Below are positions 11,192-25,266 of a stretch of DNA of 64,000 nucleotides, piece by piece. Both the position numbers and the translations under genes were made by a program. The stretch covers positions 71,905,371-71,969,370 of the forward strand of contig NC_083579.1 of the NCBI RefSeq assembly GCF_027579695.1, read 5' to 3'. Origin of the DNA: Neoarius graeffei (lineage: Eukaryota; Chordata; Actinopteri; Siluriformes; Ariidae). Position 1 is the stretch's first letter. Every line of letters starts with the position of its first letter. The notes under the pieces were generated by a model, which had not been told where the DNA came from, searched no databases, and saw only the letters and a program-made list of their open reading frames with translations.

Positions 11192-11696
11192 CTTTCTCTC
11201 ACAGCACAGAAATACACCGCACTATCATGTGAATTAAGGTTGGAGATCTGCAGGATCCCTTCACGTTTTGCATCTCCGTAAATTTGAAAGCGCTCTTCAA
11301 ACTCTGTTTCCTTATTGAAGGTTGTAATGTAGAGATGTCCAGTAAGCTTCAGTGATGTGTCTTGTCTTGTTTGTTGATACCAGTAAAGGTTATAAAAGTC
11401 CTTGTAAGTGTGACTGCAACTGAGGTTCACATTATTTCCTGGATTCTTGATCACATCAGCAGGCTGAATGATTTTGCTGCTTAATGAAGGATCTGAAAAG
11501 AAGAACAAAATTCATAGCATGTTCTGTTAAAAGGAATATATATCATACATATTTGTACGTTGATCTGAACCTTTTTGTATGATTTAGAAAAGCCTTTATG
11601 TGCATGACTGCATCTTGGTGTACTATGGAAAATTTGTAAAGAATTACCTGTGAACCAGAGCAACACAATATGAAAAATCAGCACATGAAGCACCAT
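11192..11696 (-). CDS. TRBV: T-cell receptor V segment, family A member 3
   Basis: Leader exon 11648-11696 (MVLHVLIFHIVLLWFTG), V exon 11192-11492. CDR1 is HTYKDFYNLYW, framework 3 EERFQIYGDAKREG. Second Cys in YFCAVRE, perfect CACAGTG at 11185-11191. Frame and splice sites are intact, so probably functional. Confidence 0.85.
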
Positions 11697-11940
11697 CCTC
11701 TGTCATAAACTAATATTTTTTTTGCAAAAATAAGCTCTAGAGTTATAAAAATCAGGTTAGGGTAAAAACAATAGAGTATATAGTAGAAAAGAAAACCTAA
11801 TTAAATTTCTATTGCAGTCAGTAATAGGAGTCTGTGCAATGAGCCACCCCAATCCTTTTCCCGCTTCATGTCTTCTGTTTTGAGGTGGAGTGAGAGGAGG
11901 GGTTTTCACACTGTTGTCACAGAAGAGTAGAAGCACTGTG

Positions 11941-14005
<2,065 letters not shown>

Positions 14006-15467
14006 TTTGAAATGGAAATTCAGTGCTCAATGGGATCTTCTATAAATATTGTGCAATCAACTTCATTTATCCGTTCAGTTTCATTTTTCTTTAGTGCCCT
14101 CTACTGGAATATCTAGAATGTTGCTTAAGTCTTAGCTAATGGAAGTATCCATCCCTCCATCCATCCTTTATCTGTACCATTTGTCCGTCAGAGTCACAGG
14201 GGAAGCTGGAGCCAATTGCAGCTGACTTTGGGTGAGAGGTGGGGTACATCCTGGAATGGCTGCTAATCGATTGCAGGACTAACACAGAAACAAACAACCA
14301 TTCACATTTGCATCCACACCTCTGGGCAAGTTAGAGTAGCTGGTTGACCTGCTGTGTTACTCTCTGGCCCTCGGCTTTTAGTTGTCATAGTTAGTCTTGC
14401 TGGAGTTCCTGCTTGCACTCAATGCAAAATGTATACTGTTCTTTCTCATTAGGTGACATTGGGTATTCCTAACAACCTGTGTTTTCTCTCTTTGTCTCTC
14501 TTCCCCCCTTCACATTGTCTGTCCCTCTGAGTTACTTGTTGATCCTGAGACTGAGATGCTGACCTCTTCTGCTCCTCAGACCTGCCTGATCCATCCTGAT
14601 GTCCTACATCTGGCTGGAGTCTCATCACATTGCTCCTGTAGAGGACAGCCCCATATGGACAGTTGAAAGTCGCACTTAGAAAACGGCTCTGGACACACAG
14701 TCATGCTTTTATGGCTGAGGACTACAGTTGAATATCTTCTTAAGTTCAACTTATATAGCGCCTTTCTCACACCGAAAGTTGCTTTATAATTACAAAAACA
14801 ACAACAACAAAAAAATGTCCTCCCAAAAGGGTCAAGATGTAATTCCAATGGCAAAGCTACCCCAGTCCCACCAAAAGGCGCAAAAAAGTTGGTCCCAAAC
14901 CGCCTGAATAGCTGCCGTGATGCCACTATGCAACATTGCTTTCAACATCGTGCCATGAATCCACAGGCAAGCACAGAAGCACTGCTGCACAGACTGCTGA
15001 TATTTCCCAAACCACCTGTACATCCACCACGACACCACCAGGCAACACTGCTCAGAACACCACACCAAGCATGGAAGCACCGCCACACAGAGCACTGGAC
15101 AACCCCAATGTTAAAAAGAGCAACAAACTCGCTGCAGTCCATAGTGAGGAGCACAGGCATCACCCATGGCGGACCAAGGCCTGAAGGAAACCGATGCCCA
15201 AAACTTTGTCTGGAGCTACGTCACAACAAGTGGACAAAACACTCAAAGAACATTCAAACAAACATCAAACTATACAAAACACAAAAAGAAAAACAAATGG
15301 GGACAAAATTAAAAAAGAAAAAAAAACCACGTCTGGTGAGAAGCGGTAGCCAAAATGCGCATCGTGTACTCTCAAACAGAAACATAAAATATATATATTT
15401 TTTAATGAAATATATGAAAGCATGAAGAATAAGGGGCATAGTAACACAGTGACAGACAGAGCAAATC
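14006..15467. repeat. Cassette spacer, unit 3
   Basis: Second copy of the spacer described at 7183-8548: old SINE fragment (14150-14345), L2-like piece (14346-14740) and the unclassified block (14750-15467). Confidence 0.55.
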
Positions 15468-15844
15468 TCATCTCATCTCATTATCTCTAGCCGCTTTATC
15501 CTTCTACAGGGTCGCAGGCAAGCTGGAGCCTATCCCAGCTGACTACGGGCGAAAGGCGGGGTACACCCTGGACAAGTCGCCAGGTCATCACAGGGCTGAC
15601 ACATAGACACAGACAACCATTCACACCCACATTCACACATATGGTCAATTTAGAGTCACCAGTTAACCTAACCTGCATGTCTTTGGACTGTGGGGGAAAC
15701 CGGAGCACCCGGAGGAAACCCACGCGGACACGGGGAGAACATGCAAACTCCACACAGAAAGGCCCTCGCCGGCCCCGGGGCTCGAACCCAGGACCTTCTT
15801 GCTGTGAGGCGACAGCGCTAACCACTACACCACCGTGCCGCCCT
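15468..15844 (-). mobile_element. SINE with 12-base target duplication
   Basis: Reversed SINE between ACAGAGCAAATC copies (15456-15467, 15845-15856). Tail TCTCATCTCATC, full head. Confidence 0.9.
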
Positions 15845-16172
15845 ACAGAGCAAATCAACAAATACAATAAATACAGGCCATAAACTGTACAATAACCTAT
15901 GACCTGTATAATACTGTACGGTATATATCACAATATTGTAAGCAAACAATACAGTAAAGAGTACAATGTAAACTGACTTGAGTGAGAATGATGATGTGGA
16001 TGCTGCAGCTGAAATGAACTTCATATCTTCAACATGCGACCAGTTTTATCAGTGACCTCTACTGGACACTTCCTGTATTGCGTCCTATTACAGATTGCAC
16101 TAATCAAAGAACAGATCTTATTTGCAGGTGTTTGGTGTGAAGCTTTTTGTTAAACAGAAAGGGAAGGTGTGT
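15845..16172. other. Flank of B3
   Basis: Family B 3' flank; no gene. Confidence 0.5.
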
Positions 16173-16179
16173 GGCTGTG

Positions 16180-16613
16180 TTACTAGCAGCACAGAAATAT
16201 ACTGCACTGTCCTCAGGAGTTAAACTGGATATGAGCAGAAATGCATCTCCTGTGGATTGTCCTGTAATGTTGAATCGTGCTTTAAACTTTTCCTCAGGAG
16301 TGGATCTTCCATATTGGAGCATCCCAATGAGCTCCATGGAGTCAGCAACTGTCTTTTGTTGATACCAGTACATGTAGAAATAGTTGGCATCACCATGTCG
16401 GCAGTTGAGCTTTGCTTCACTCTGTTTAGGTGTCATTAAATGTTGTGGTGTTTGCTGGATGTTGAGGGAAGAGATAACTGCAGCTACATATAAAAGTGAT
16501 GTGTATATTTGTTAGAAGTTGTTAGAACAAAGCTATTAAATGAAGTAAGTTTGATAATCATGCTTACCTTTAAAACTGATCAGAATTATACTTGAGACAG
16601 TAATTTTAGCCAT
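16180..16613 (-). CDS. TRBV: T-cell receptor V segment, family B member 3
   Basis: Leader exon 16568-16613, V exon 16180-16483. CDR1 matches B2 (ANYFYMYW), whereas CDR2 and framework 3 (QYGRSTPEE; TGQSTGDAF) match B1, a mosaic that suggests exchange between members. Open frame, Cys-Trp-Cys present, heptamer CACAGCC (16173-16179). Possibly functional. Confidence 0.82.
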
Positions 16614-17424
16614 CTTGTCAAGTGTTCTCCAGGCTTCCACTCTGTCAATAGTGTGCATCAGAATGACAATCAACATTGTTTATACAGTTTCATTTCTCTT
16701 TACTGCCCTCTATTGGAATAACTAGAACATTGCTTAAGTGTTAGCTAATGTAATTAGTCGAGTAATGAAGTTAATTTGTGTGCAGTAGGATTTCTTGTAA
16801 GGAATAAAATAGACGAGTGTGAGCCAAAAGAAAAACCTTAAAACGCAACATAAATTAGAACTGAATCTTTTTTTTTTTCTACATGAATACTTGACACTCA
16901 TTAGGTGCTGGAACATGTGTGTTGAATGAAATGGAGATGATGTAGACAAATTCTACACTGTCCTCAGGAGTTATACTGGATATGAGCTGAAAATTTTAAT
17001 AAACAGAACACGACTGTTTTGTTATTTCTAAATAATTAAACGTCCAGCTTTTATTTGTCAGTAATTTATTTTGTCAGTTGGTTATTTATTTTAAAGCACA
17101 TTTAATTTAATCCTTGGAATATTTCATTTTTAGTATGAATCGCCAAACTAAGCTAAACAATTATATAACAAAAAAGATGAACTAATTAAGAAATCCAAGG
17201 CAAAATAACCTGAAACATAAGCATACATTTGACAGAGGGGGCGTGGTCAAGCATCAGTTATGATAGGAAGAGGAGTGGCGAAGGACAAACAGGTAACGAG
17301 TGAGTGTTTACAGCTGTGTGTGCTTAATGAGAAGATTACTTATATGCTATTGTTTTGCAGCAAAATTACAAGTTAAGATCGGTTCAGCTAATACACAATA
17401 TATGGTAAATTAGTTTTTGATCTA
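16614..17424. other. B3 5' flank and cassette flank
   Basis: Non-coding; contains the fourth framework-3 relic and the flank that should precede a family A gene, here separated from A4 by a transposon and other repeats. Confidence 0.5.
16951..16990 (-). pseudogene. Framework-3 relic of a B-like V exon (unit 4)
   Basis: Fourth copy of the TPEDSV relic. Confidence 0.5.
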
Positions 17425-19029
17425 CAACCCCAATTCCAAAAAAGTTGGGACAAAGTACAAATTGTAAATAAAAACGGAATGCAATGATGTGGAAGTTTCA
17501 AAATTCCATATTTTATTCAGAATAGAACGTAGATGACATATCAGATGTTTAAACTGAGAAAATTTATCATTTAAAGAGAAAAATTAGGTGATTTAAAATT
17601 TCATGACAACAACACATCTCACAAAAGTTGGGACAAGGCCATGTTTCCCACTGTGAGACATCCCCTTTTCTCTTTACAACAGTCTGTAAACGTCTGGGGA
17701 CTGAGGAGACAAGTTGCTCAAGTTTAGGGATAGGAATGTTAATCCATTCTTGTCTAATGTAGGATTCTAGTTGCTCAACTGTCTTAGGTCTTTTTTGTCG
17801 TATCTTCCATTTTATGATGCGCCAAATGTTTTCTATGGGTGAAAGATCTGGACTGCAGGCTGGCCAGTTCAGTACCCGGACCCTTCTTCTACGCAGCCAT
17901 GATGCTGTAATTGATGCACTATGTGGTTTGGCATTGTCATGTTGGAAAATGCAAGGTCTTCCCTGAAAGAGACGTCGTCTGGATGGGAGCATATGTTGCT
18001 CTAGAACCTGGATATACCTTTCAGCATTGATGGTGTCTTTCCAGATGTGTAAGCTGCCCATGCCACACACACTAATGCAAGCCCATACCATCAGAGATGC
18101 AGGCTTCTGAACTGAGCGCTGATAACAACTTGGGTCGTCCTTCTCCTCTTTAGTCGGAATGACATGGCATCCCTGATTTCCATAAAGAACTTCAAATTTT
18201 GATTCGTCTGACCACAGAACAGTTTTCCACTTTGCCACAGTCCATTTTAAATGAGCCTTGGCCCAGAGAAGACGTCTGCGCTTCTGGATCATGTTTAGAT
18301 ACGGCTTCTTCTTTGAACTATAGAGTTTTAGTTGGCAACGGCGGATGGCACAGTGAATTGTGTTCACAGATAATGTTCTCTGGAAATATTCCTGAGCCCA
18401 TTTTGTGATTTCCAATACAGAAGCATGCCTGTGTGTGATGCAGTGCCGTCTAAGGGCCCGAAGATCACGGGCACCCAGTATGGTTTTCCGGCCTTGACCC
18501 TTACGCACAGAGATTCTTCCAGATTCTCTGAATCTTTTGATGATATTATGCACTGTAGATGATGATATGTTCAAATTCTTTGCAATTTTACACTGTCGAA
18601 CTCCTTTCTGATATTGCTCCACTATTTGTCGGCGCAGAATTAGGGGGATTGGTGATCCTCTTCCCATCTTTACTTCTGAGAGCCGCTGCCACTCCAAGAT
18701 GCTCTTTTTATACCCAGTCATGTTAATGACCTATTGCCAATTGACCTAATGAGTTGCAATTTGGTCCTCCAGCTGTTCCTTTTTTGTACCTTTAACTTTT
18801 CCAGCCTCTTATTGCCCCTGTCCCAACTTTTTTGAGATATGTTGCTGTCATGAAATTTCAAATGAGCCAATATTTGGCATGAAATTTCAAAATGTCTCAC
18901 TTTCGACATTTGATACGTTGTCTATGTTCTATTGTGAATACAATATCAGTTTTTGAGATTTGTAAGTTATTGCATTCCGTTTTTATTTACAATTTGTACT
19001 TTGTCCCAACTTTTTTGGAATCGGGGTTG
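17425..19029 (-). mobile_element. Tc1-like DNA transposon with complete transposase frame
   Basis: Flanked by duplicated TA (17423-17424, 19030-19031); the empty site GATGTATATTTTG survives at 5709 onward. Ends are inverted and start CAACCCC, then ATTCCAAAAAAGTTGGG. The full transposase frame is intact, unlike the other Tc1-like copies in the window, which points to a young insertion. Confidence 0.93.
17567..18721 (-). CDS. Tc1/mariner-type transposase, 384 aa, intact
   Basis: Cuts and pastes its own element at TA sites. The N-terminus has paired helix-turn-helix segments (residues about 25-125) separated by a GRKT linker (77-80). The catalytic triad is D172 ([10 protein letters not shown]), D262 (FQHDNAKPH) and E297 (SPIENIW); 34 residues lie between the second D and E, so DD34E. 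Start: M1 at 18721 gives the longest frame, but M19 (MGRGSPIPL, 18667) looks like the family start. Tail residues [11 protein letters not shown] reach close to the inverted end. No stop or frameshift seen. Whether it is active cannot be told from sequence. Confidence 0.9.
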   Translation of the reverse strand: MTGYKKSILEWQRLSEVKMGRGSPIPLILRRQIVEQYQKGVRQCKIAKNLNISSSTVHNIIKRFRESGRISVRKGQGRKTILGARDLRALRRHCITHRHASVLEITKWAQEYFQRTLSVNTIHCAIRRCQLKLYSSKKKPYLNMIQKRRRLLWAKAHLKWTVAKWKTVLWSDESKFEVLYGNQGCHVIPTKEEKDDPSCYQRSVQKPASLMVWACISVCGMGSLHIWKDTINAERYIQVLEQHMLPSRRRLFQGRPCIFQHDNAKPHSASITASWLRRRRVRVLNWPACSPDLSPIENIWRIIKWKIRQKRPKTVEQLESYIRQEWINIPIPKLEQLVSSVPRRLQTVVKRKGDVSQWETWPCPNFCEMCCCHEILNHLIFLFK

Positions 19030-19555
19030 TATATTTTGTGTAAGACAGCTAGCTGTACTTGCAAAGCGACCTCTATGTTGATGTCGCAATAACTGAGCAA
19101 CATTTTTCTTTGTGTGATCTTTCAGAAAATTCAGCAACTTCTTGTTGAACATGTAACTTTTGGAATATTCCAAATAGTGATCATGGGAACATGTTCAAGT
19201 GTCAGGATTGTATAATTGTTGTTGGACACAAAAATGTAAACTTGTCATTTCATATAATGGGTAACTTGTGGCAAAGGATGTCTGAGGCATGGAATGTGAA
19301 ATGCATTCACACATTAGCGAAACATGATGACATGATTTCAGATTTTAATGATTATTTTCCAAGCTAAAGTGGAGTTATAGTGGAACGGGACACAAAAAAT
19401 GGCTTTTGGCTGTTGTGAAAGACTCCTTATCCAAGTTTAAATAGCAATGCCAGCAGAAGTGTCTTTCCATTTACATAATAAAATGTGAGTTTTCGATCGC
19501 TGTGTACCAACATAAAAAAGTAAGTTCAGCTTCACAATAGTTGGATTGCTTATGG
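19030..19555. other. Non-coding
   Basis: After a short A-cassette flank the sequence is unique in the window. Nothing recognised. Confidence 0.4.
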
Positions 19556-20270
19556 CAGTCTGTCATTGTTGACGATGATGTTTCATCTTCCTCCCCTCCA
19601 ACGTCCATCCCCTCGATGCCTTCCATGGGCCCGCATGTGAGAAACGAGACCAATGCGAGACCCACAAATTTGGGGTCAGGTGGTGCAAGAGAAGATGCCG
19701 GATGGGGCAGTTGGGTGGAGTCTTCGGGCTGCGCGCTTCTCCTCCCGGTCTCTTGTGTGCTTTTCCTCAAAGCATTGGACTCCATTCTTGACTGTGCTCC
19801 TCCAAGTGGTCTGATTGGAGGCAAGTGTCTCAAAGTCTCCAGGAGGGATGCCACATGTCTTCAGGTGGTCCTTCCATCTCTTCTTTGGGTGCCCACGGGG
19901 GCGCTTGCCTTCAGTGACTTCGCCGTAGAGGACCAGGCGAGGAAGGCGAGAGGAGTGCATGCGGATGACACGTCCAGTCCATCGAAGGACACGACGGAGG
20001 AGGACAGACTTGATGCTGGAAGATCCCGCAATGCTGAGGATCTTGGTGTGCAGGACGTGATCCTCTCAGGTGAGGCCAAGGATGCGTTGAAGGCATCGGA
20101 TGTGGAAGGCTTCTAACATCTTGACTTGCCTCCTGTACAGGGTTCATGCCTCACATCCATATAGGAGGGTAGAGATGCAGATGGCATGGTAGACTGAGAC
20201 TTTCGTCTTGATTCACAGGTGATGATTCATGAGGAGGTAGATGAGAGAGCCTGCGTGAAGATTTGTTGAT
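19556..20270 (-). mobile_element. LINE fragment: C-terminal end of the RT protein
   Basis: Minus-strand reading gives LLYGCEA, LYRRQVKMLEAFHIRCLQ, RILGLT, HTKILSIAG, LRWTGRVIRMHSSRLPR and LYGEVTEGKRPRGHPKKRW. This is the tail region after the reverse transcriptase in several non-LTR families. Two tryptophan codons have become TGA, so it is dead. The upstream RT domain is missing (5' truncated or deleted). Confidence 0.75.
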
Positions 20271-21059
20271 AATGGTAGTGGCGAGCTTGCGCGATTCCTG
20301 CCTGCACCACTTGACTCCACAGCAGTGATCCAATGGCAGGCCAAAGAGCAAGATGATCGGGCAGGTGAGGAGCTGCACCACTGATGCCGATTCCCTCATG
20401 GAGCAGGATAGTTTGGTATTTTACAGGAACCCCCCCCCCCCGAATTTTCAGAATATGCACTCAGATTTGCGTGATTATCTTGGACACGGTGATCTTTTTT
20501 CTGAATGTTGATGGTGAAACTGCTGGGGGCAGCCATATTGGATTTTGGTCAAAAGCCGATGACGTGCCACCCCGTGACGTTAGACTCTTGCTTTCTATTG
20601 GTTGACACTGGCCAAAATCGATACCAGAGGTCAGGAATAATCATGACCCTTGGTGGGCCTTTTCGCGGTAATTTCAGTCAAACCGGAAGCTAGCCAGAGA
20701 CAGTGGAAGTTCTAGTCACGGTTAATAGATGTGTATCCTTCTATGGAAAACAAAAATATGAGATTCTGGAGGATAGAAAAAAAAGAGAAGGTTCAGGGTT
20801 GCTAATCTTATTGTTTTGAAGAAGTCACATTTGATAAGAAACATGTAATACATAGCGCTTTTGAGTGCCACCCTCTGAAAAGTAACATGTGGAACTGTGC
20901 TGCCACCTTTTGCCTTGTGCCATCACATGCAATAAGGGGCGTTGGTATGGCAATTAGGTGAGTTGTAGAGAAGAGAATACAGTCAGAGAGGACTGATTTA
21001 ATACTTAAAAAAAATCAACATAGATTCCTTTTAATTATCCTTAATGATCTATAGTTGGG
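20271..21059. other. Non-coding, C-tract
   Basis: A run of about ten C at 20431 and otherwise no recognised repeat or gene. Confidence 0.4.
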
Positions 21060-21429
21060 GCGGCACGGTGGTGTAGTGGTTATCGCTGTCGCCTCACAGC
21101 AAGAAGGTCCGGGTTCAAGCCCCGTGGCCGGCGAGGGCCTTTCTGTGCGGAGTTTGCATGTTCTCCCCGTGTCCGCGTGGGTTTCCTCTGGGTGCTTCGG
21201 TTTCCCCCACAGTCCAAAGAAATGCAGGTTAGGTTAACTGGTGACTCTAAATTGAGCGTAGGTGTGAATGTGAGTGAGAATGGTTGTCTGTGTCTATGTG
21301 TCAGCCCTGTGATGACTTGGCGACTTGTCCAGGGTGTACCCCGCCTTTCGCCCATAGTCAGCTGGGATAGGCTCCAGCTTGCCTGCGACCCTGTAGAACA
21401 GGATAAAGCGGCTAGAGATAATGAGATGA
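21060..21429 (+). mobile_element. SINE, forward, with 14-base target duplication
   Basis: Between GATCTATAGTTGGG copies (21046-21059 and 21430-21443). Head, body and GAGATGA tail complete. Confidence 0.9.
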
Positions 21430-21443
21430 GATCTATAGTTGGG

Positions 21444-22471
21444 CTTGAATGATTCGGTACAATGGCCAGCAAAGTAGCTACTGTACAATCAACAGTTCTG
21501 GTCATACCATTGCTCAGTTGTTGGAACTGATTTGAGTAGTTTACTTTACACCATCTCACTATGCAAATAATGCAACTCAATTTCAAAATAAATAAATACT
21601 GGAGCAAAAGGTTATTTTTGTTATTTCAATTATTCTATTTTTATTTATGAGTGTTTAGTCTATGTCCAGTTCTTATCTAGAGTGTTTATACTGTTTGTAT
21701 TGTTTATTTCAATTATTCTATTTTTTATTTATTGCATTGCCTGTTTGCACCGTGGGTCAGAGAGGACTGTAATTTCATCTGTGCTGTATGTCAAGCATGT
21801 ATACCGTAGCATATTTGACAATAAAGTTGACTTGACTTGAACAATTGATGGATGTTTTGGGCACAAGAATTTCTCCTGAAGGTTCTTTACTTTACTTTCT
21901 CCTGTAAGCGGCCAAATAAGGCTGACAGGAAAAAAACAAGTGAAAATTTCAAACAGCTGTAACTTCTATTTAACCTACGGGGAAATAAAACCAGTTTTGA
22001 ATTCAGAACTTCATACTCTTTTTTTTTTTTTTTTTTTTCCCTTTTGACATGCCATATTCCTTGATCACAACTAGATTTAAAATGGCCTGTCATTGCTAGT
22101 TTAAAATGTGTTTTATATTTATTTTACATACATATGTAAGCATTATAACAGTGGGGCACAAATGGCATCCCAAATTTCACTGGAAGGATTCAGCCTGCAC
22201 AATCAGAAACTGGTTTTCATCACAGCTCAATCCCATGAAAAGTAAACAACTTCTGACAGATGAAGCACCTCAAGCTCACACATGTAGTATATCAGAAACT
22301 ACAAATGTAAAATTACATACAGTGTAATACTTCCAGTGAACACTACATACTAGTCGAGAGTAAGATCAGTTGTTTCTCTTGCTTTCTGTATCAGTAGCAG
22401 CTGGAGATGTGCAGATAGCATACAGAGTTATAATACAGTGAGTTTTTGAAGTAGGCAGCAGAAAACCGTGG
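21444..22471. other. Non-coding with L2-type tail and poly-T
   Basis: 21780-21840 ends TTTGACAATAAAG followed by a CTTGACTTGA repeat, the tail of an L2-type element. A poly-T run of about 20 lies at 22019. Cassette sequence resumes near 22310. Confidence 0.45.
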
Positions 22472-22478
22472 CACTGTG

Positions 22479-22983
22479 CTTTCTCTCACTGCACAGAAAT
22501 ACACCGCACTATCATGTGAATTAAGGTTGGAGATCTGCAGGATCCCTTCACTTTTTGCATCTCCATAAATATGAAAGCGCTCTTCAAACTCTGTTTCCTT
22601 ATTGAAGGTTGTAATGTAGAGATGTCCAGTAAGCTTCAGTGATGTGTCTTGTCTTGTTTGTTGATACCAGTAAAGGTAATTAAAGTTACTGTAAGTGTGA
22701 CTGCAACTGAGGTTCACATTATTTCCTGGATTCTTGATCACATCAGCAGGCTGAATGATTTTGCTGCTTAATGAAGGATCTGAAAAGAAGAACAAAATTC
22801 ATAGCATGTTCTGTTAAAAGGAATATATGTCATATATATTTGTACGTTGATTTGAACCTTTTTGTCAGATTTAGTAAAGCCTTTATGTGCATGACTGCAT
22901 CTTGGTGTACTATGGAAAATTTGTAAAGAATTACCTGTGAACCAGAGCAAAACAATATGAAAAATCAGCACATGAAGCACCAT
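22479..22983 (-). CDS. TRBV: T-cell receptor V segment, family A member 4
   Basis: Leader exon 22935-22983, V exon 22479-22779. CDR1 HTYSNFNYLYW, CDR2 HLYITTFN, end CAVRE. Perfect CACAGTG (22472-22478) and TCAAAAACT. Open throughout, so probably functional. It lies about 11.3 kb from A3 instead of the usual 5.2 kb because of inserted repeats. Confidence 0.85.
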
Positions 22984-23226
22984 CCTGTGTCATAAACTAA
23001 TATTTGTTTGCAAAAATAAGGTCTAGAGTTATAAAAATCAGGTTAGGCCAAAAACAATAGAGTATATATCGTAGTAAAAAAGAAAACTGAATTAAATTTC
23101 TGTTGCAGTCAGTAACAGGAGTCTGTGCAATGAGCCACCCAAATCCTTTTCCCCACTTCATGTCTTCTCTTTTGAGGTGGAGTGAGAGGAGGGGTTTTCT
23201 CACTGTTGTCACAGAAGAGGAGAAGC

Positions 23227-23710
23227 ACTGTGTACATATGCTGCACAGAAATACACTGCACTATCTTCTCAAGAGAGGCTGGAAACACTCCGCGATCCTT
23301 TAGACCTTCCATCTCCACTCAGATTAAACCTCGGCTCCTCAGGGTTTGGAGTTTCCTGGAAAAGGTTCCCCAAGATATTTCGTCTCACTCTCAGAGCTGC
23401 TCATCTTGTACCAAAGTATATGGTTATACTGTAGCTTGATCGGTTATGAGAGCAGTAAAGCACAGCAGTATCCTCTAGATTTCTCAGTCGATCTGGTGGA
23501 GTCTAGAGAATATCTTTACTCCAAACTGATGCTATTAAGAGATCGTAAAAAAAAGAGCAGTGTACAGTAGTATAAAGGTGTATGGACTTTGAAGTGGACA
23601 TATTTGCTTCCTTGTTATATTCCAGCAGAATATCTCACCTGTTAATAACAGCAAGATTGTTGAAGTATGACCAATCTAATTTTGAGCATAATTCCATCCA
23701 TCATTTTGAA
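23227..23710 (-). pseudogene. V pseudogene, family D member 4
   Basis: The leader region (around 23637-23710) reads MMDGIMLKIRLVILQQSCCY and then hits TAA before the donor. The V exon has TAG in place of the CAG of VLQTPP, plus extra-base frameshifts near KYLGEP and in the CDR1/Trp area. ETPNPEEPRFNLSGDGR is still readable. Heptamer CACAGTG is kept. Dead by lesions different from D1-D3. Confidence 0.8.
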
Positions 23711-23786
23711 AAGGAAATTCAGTGCTCAGTGTGATCTTCCCCTTCAGTAAATATTGTGCATGAGGCTGACTTGGTTTATACGTATA

Positions 23787-25266
23787 CTAGTGCATCTCAA
23801 AAAATTAGAATACCATGAAAAAGTTCCTTTTTTTCATGATTTAATTCAAAAAGGTAAACGTTCATATATTCTATATTCATTACATGTAAAGTGAAATATT
23901 TAAAGCCTTTTTTTGTTTTAATTTTGATGATTATGGCTTATAGCTCGTGAAAATCAGAAATCCAGTATCTCAAATTATTAGAATATTCCCTAAGGTCAAT
24001 CAAAAAAAGTATTTACAACACAGAAATGTCCAACTTCTGAAAAGTATATTCATTTATACACTCAATACTGTACAAAAAATTACTGTATCAATGCAGTGTG
24101 GCATGGAGGCGATCAGTCTGTGGCACTGCTGAGGTGTTATTGAAGCCCAGGTTGCTTTGATAGTGGCCTTCAGCGTATCTATATTTTTGGGTCGGGTGTT
24201 TCTCATCTTCCTCTTGACAATACCCCATAGATTCTCTATGGGGTTCAGGTCAGGCAAGTTGGCTGGCCAATCAAACACAGTAATATCATGGTCAGCAAAC
24301 CATTTGGTAGTAGTTTTGGCACTGTGGGTAGGTGCTAAGTCCTGCTGGAAAAGGAAATCAGCATCTCCAAAAAGCTCGTCAGCAGATGGAAGCGTGAAGT
24401 GCTCTAAAATCTCCTGGTAGATGGCTGTGTTGACTTTGGACTTGATAAAATACAGTGGACCAGCACCAGCAGATGACATGGCACCCCAAATCATCACAGA
24501 CTGTGGAAACTTCACACTGGGCTTCAAACACCTTGGATTCTGTGCCTCTCCACTCTTCCTCCAGACTCTAGAACCGTGATTTCCAAATTAAATGCAAAAT
24601 TTACTTTCATCTGAAAAGAGGACTTTGGACTACTGAGCAACAGTCAATTTCTTTCTCTCCTTAGCCCAGATAAGACACTTCTGACATTGTCTCTGGCTCA
24701 GGAGTAGCTTGATATTAGGAATGCGAAACTTGTATCCCCTTTCTTGAAGATGTCTGTTCGTGATGGGTCTTGATACACTGACACCAGCCTCAGTCCACTC
24801 CTTGTGAAGCTCTCCCAAGTTCTTGAATCAACTTTTCTTGACAATCCTTTCAAGACTGCGGCCATCGCTGTTGCTTGTGCACCTTTTCCAGCCATCCTTT
24901 TCAGCAATGACCTTTTGTGGCTTACCCTCCTTGTGGAGGGCATCAGTGATCATCTTCCGGACAACAGCCAAGTCAGCAGTCTTCCCCATGATTATGGTTG
25001 TGTGTACTGAACTAGACCAAGAGATACACTGTGTTCATGCTGTTTTACTCAAACTTGAAATGAAATATTCGAATATTTTGAGATTTTTTTTAATGTTTTT
25101 GTACTGTATGCCATACTGATTCAAATTAAAATTAAAATAGAACAATGCTTGAAACATTTTAGTTTATGTGTAATGAGTCTATAATATATAACATTTTCAC
25201 TTTCTTAAATAACTGATGGAAAATATTGAACTTTTTCAAATATTCTAATTTTTTGAGATGCACTAG
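23787..25266 (-). mobile_element. Tc1-like DNA transposon (broken)
   Basis: TA at both edges; inverted ends CTAGTGCATCTCAAAAAATT. The transposase is recognisable on the minus strand ([30 protein letters not shown], 24054-24527; N-terminal part 24630-24943) but stops and frameshifts break it. It inserted in the flank of D4. Confidence 0.9.

Noticed and set aside
14889-15425. 178-aa frame in the spacer of unit 3
   Set aside because: Same repeat block as at 7994-8573, where the frame is broken differently; no recognisable domain.
19541-20116. 191-aa plus-strand frame
   Set aside because: Antisense shadow of the LINE RT fragment read on the minus strand.
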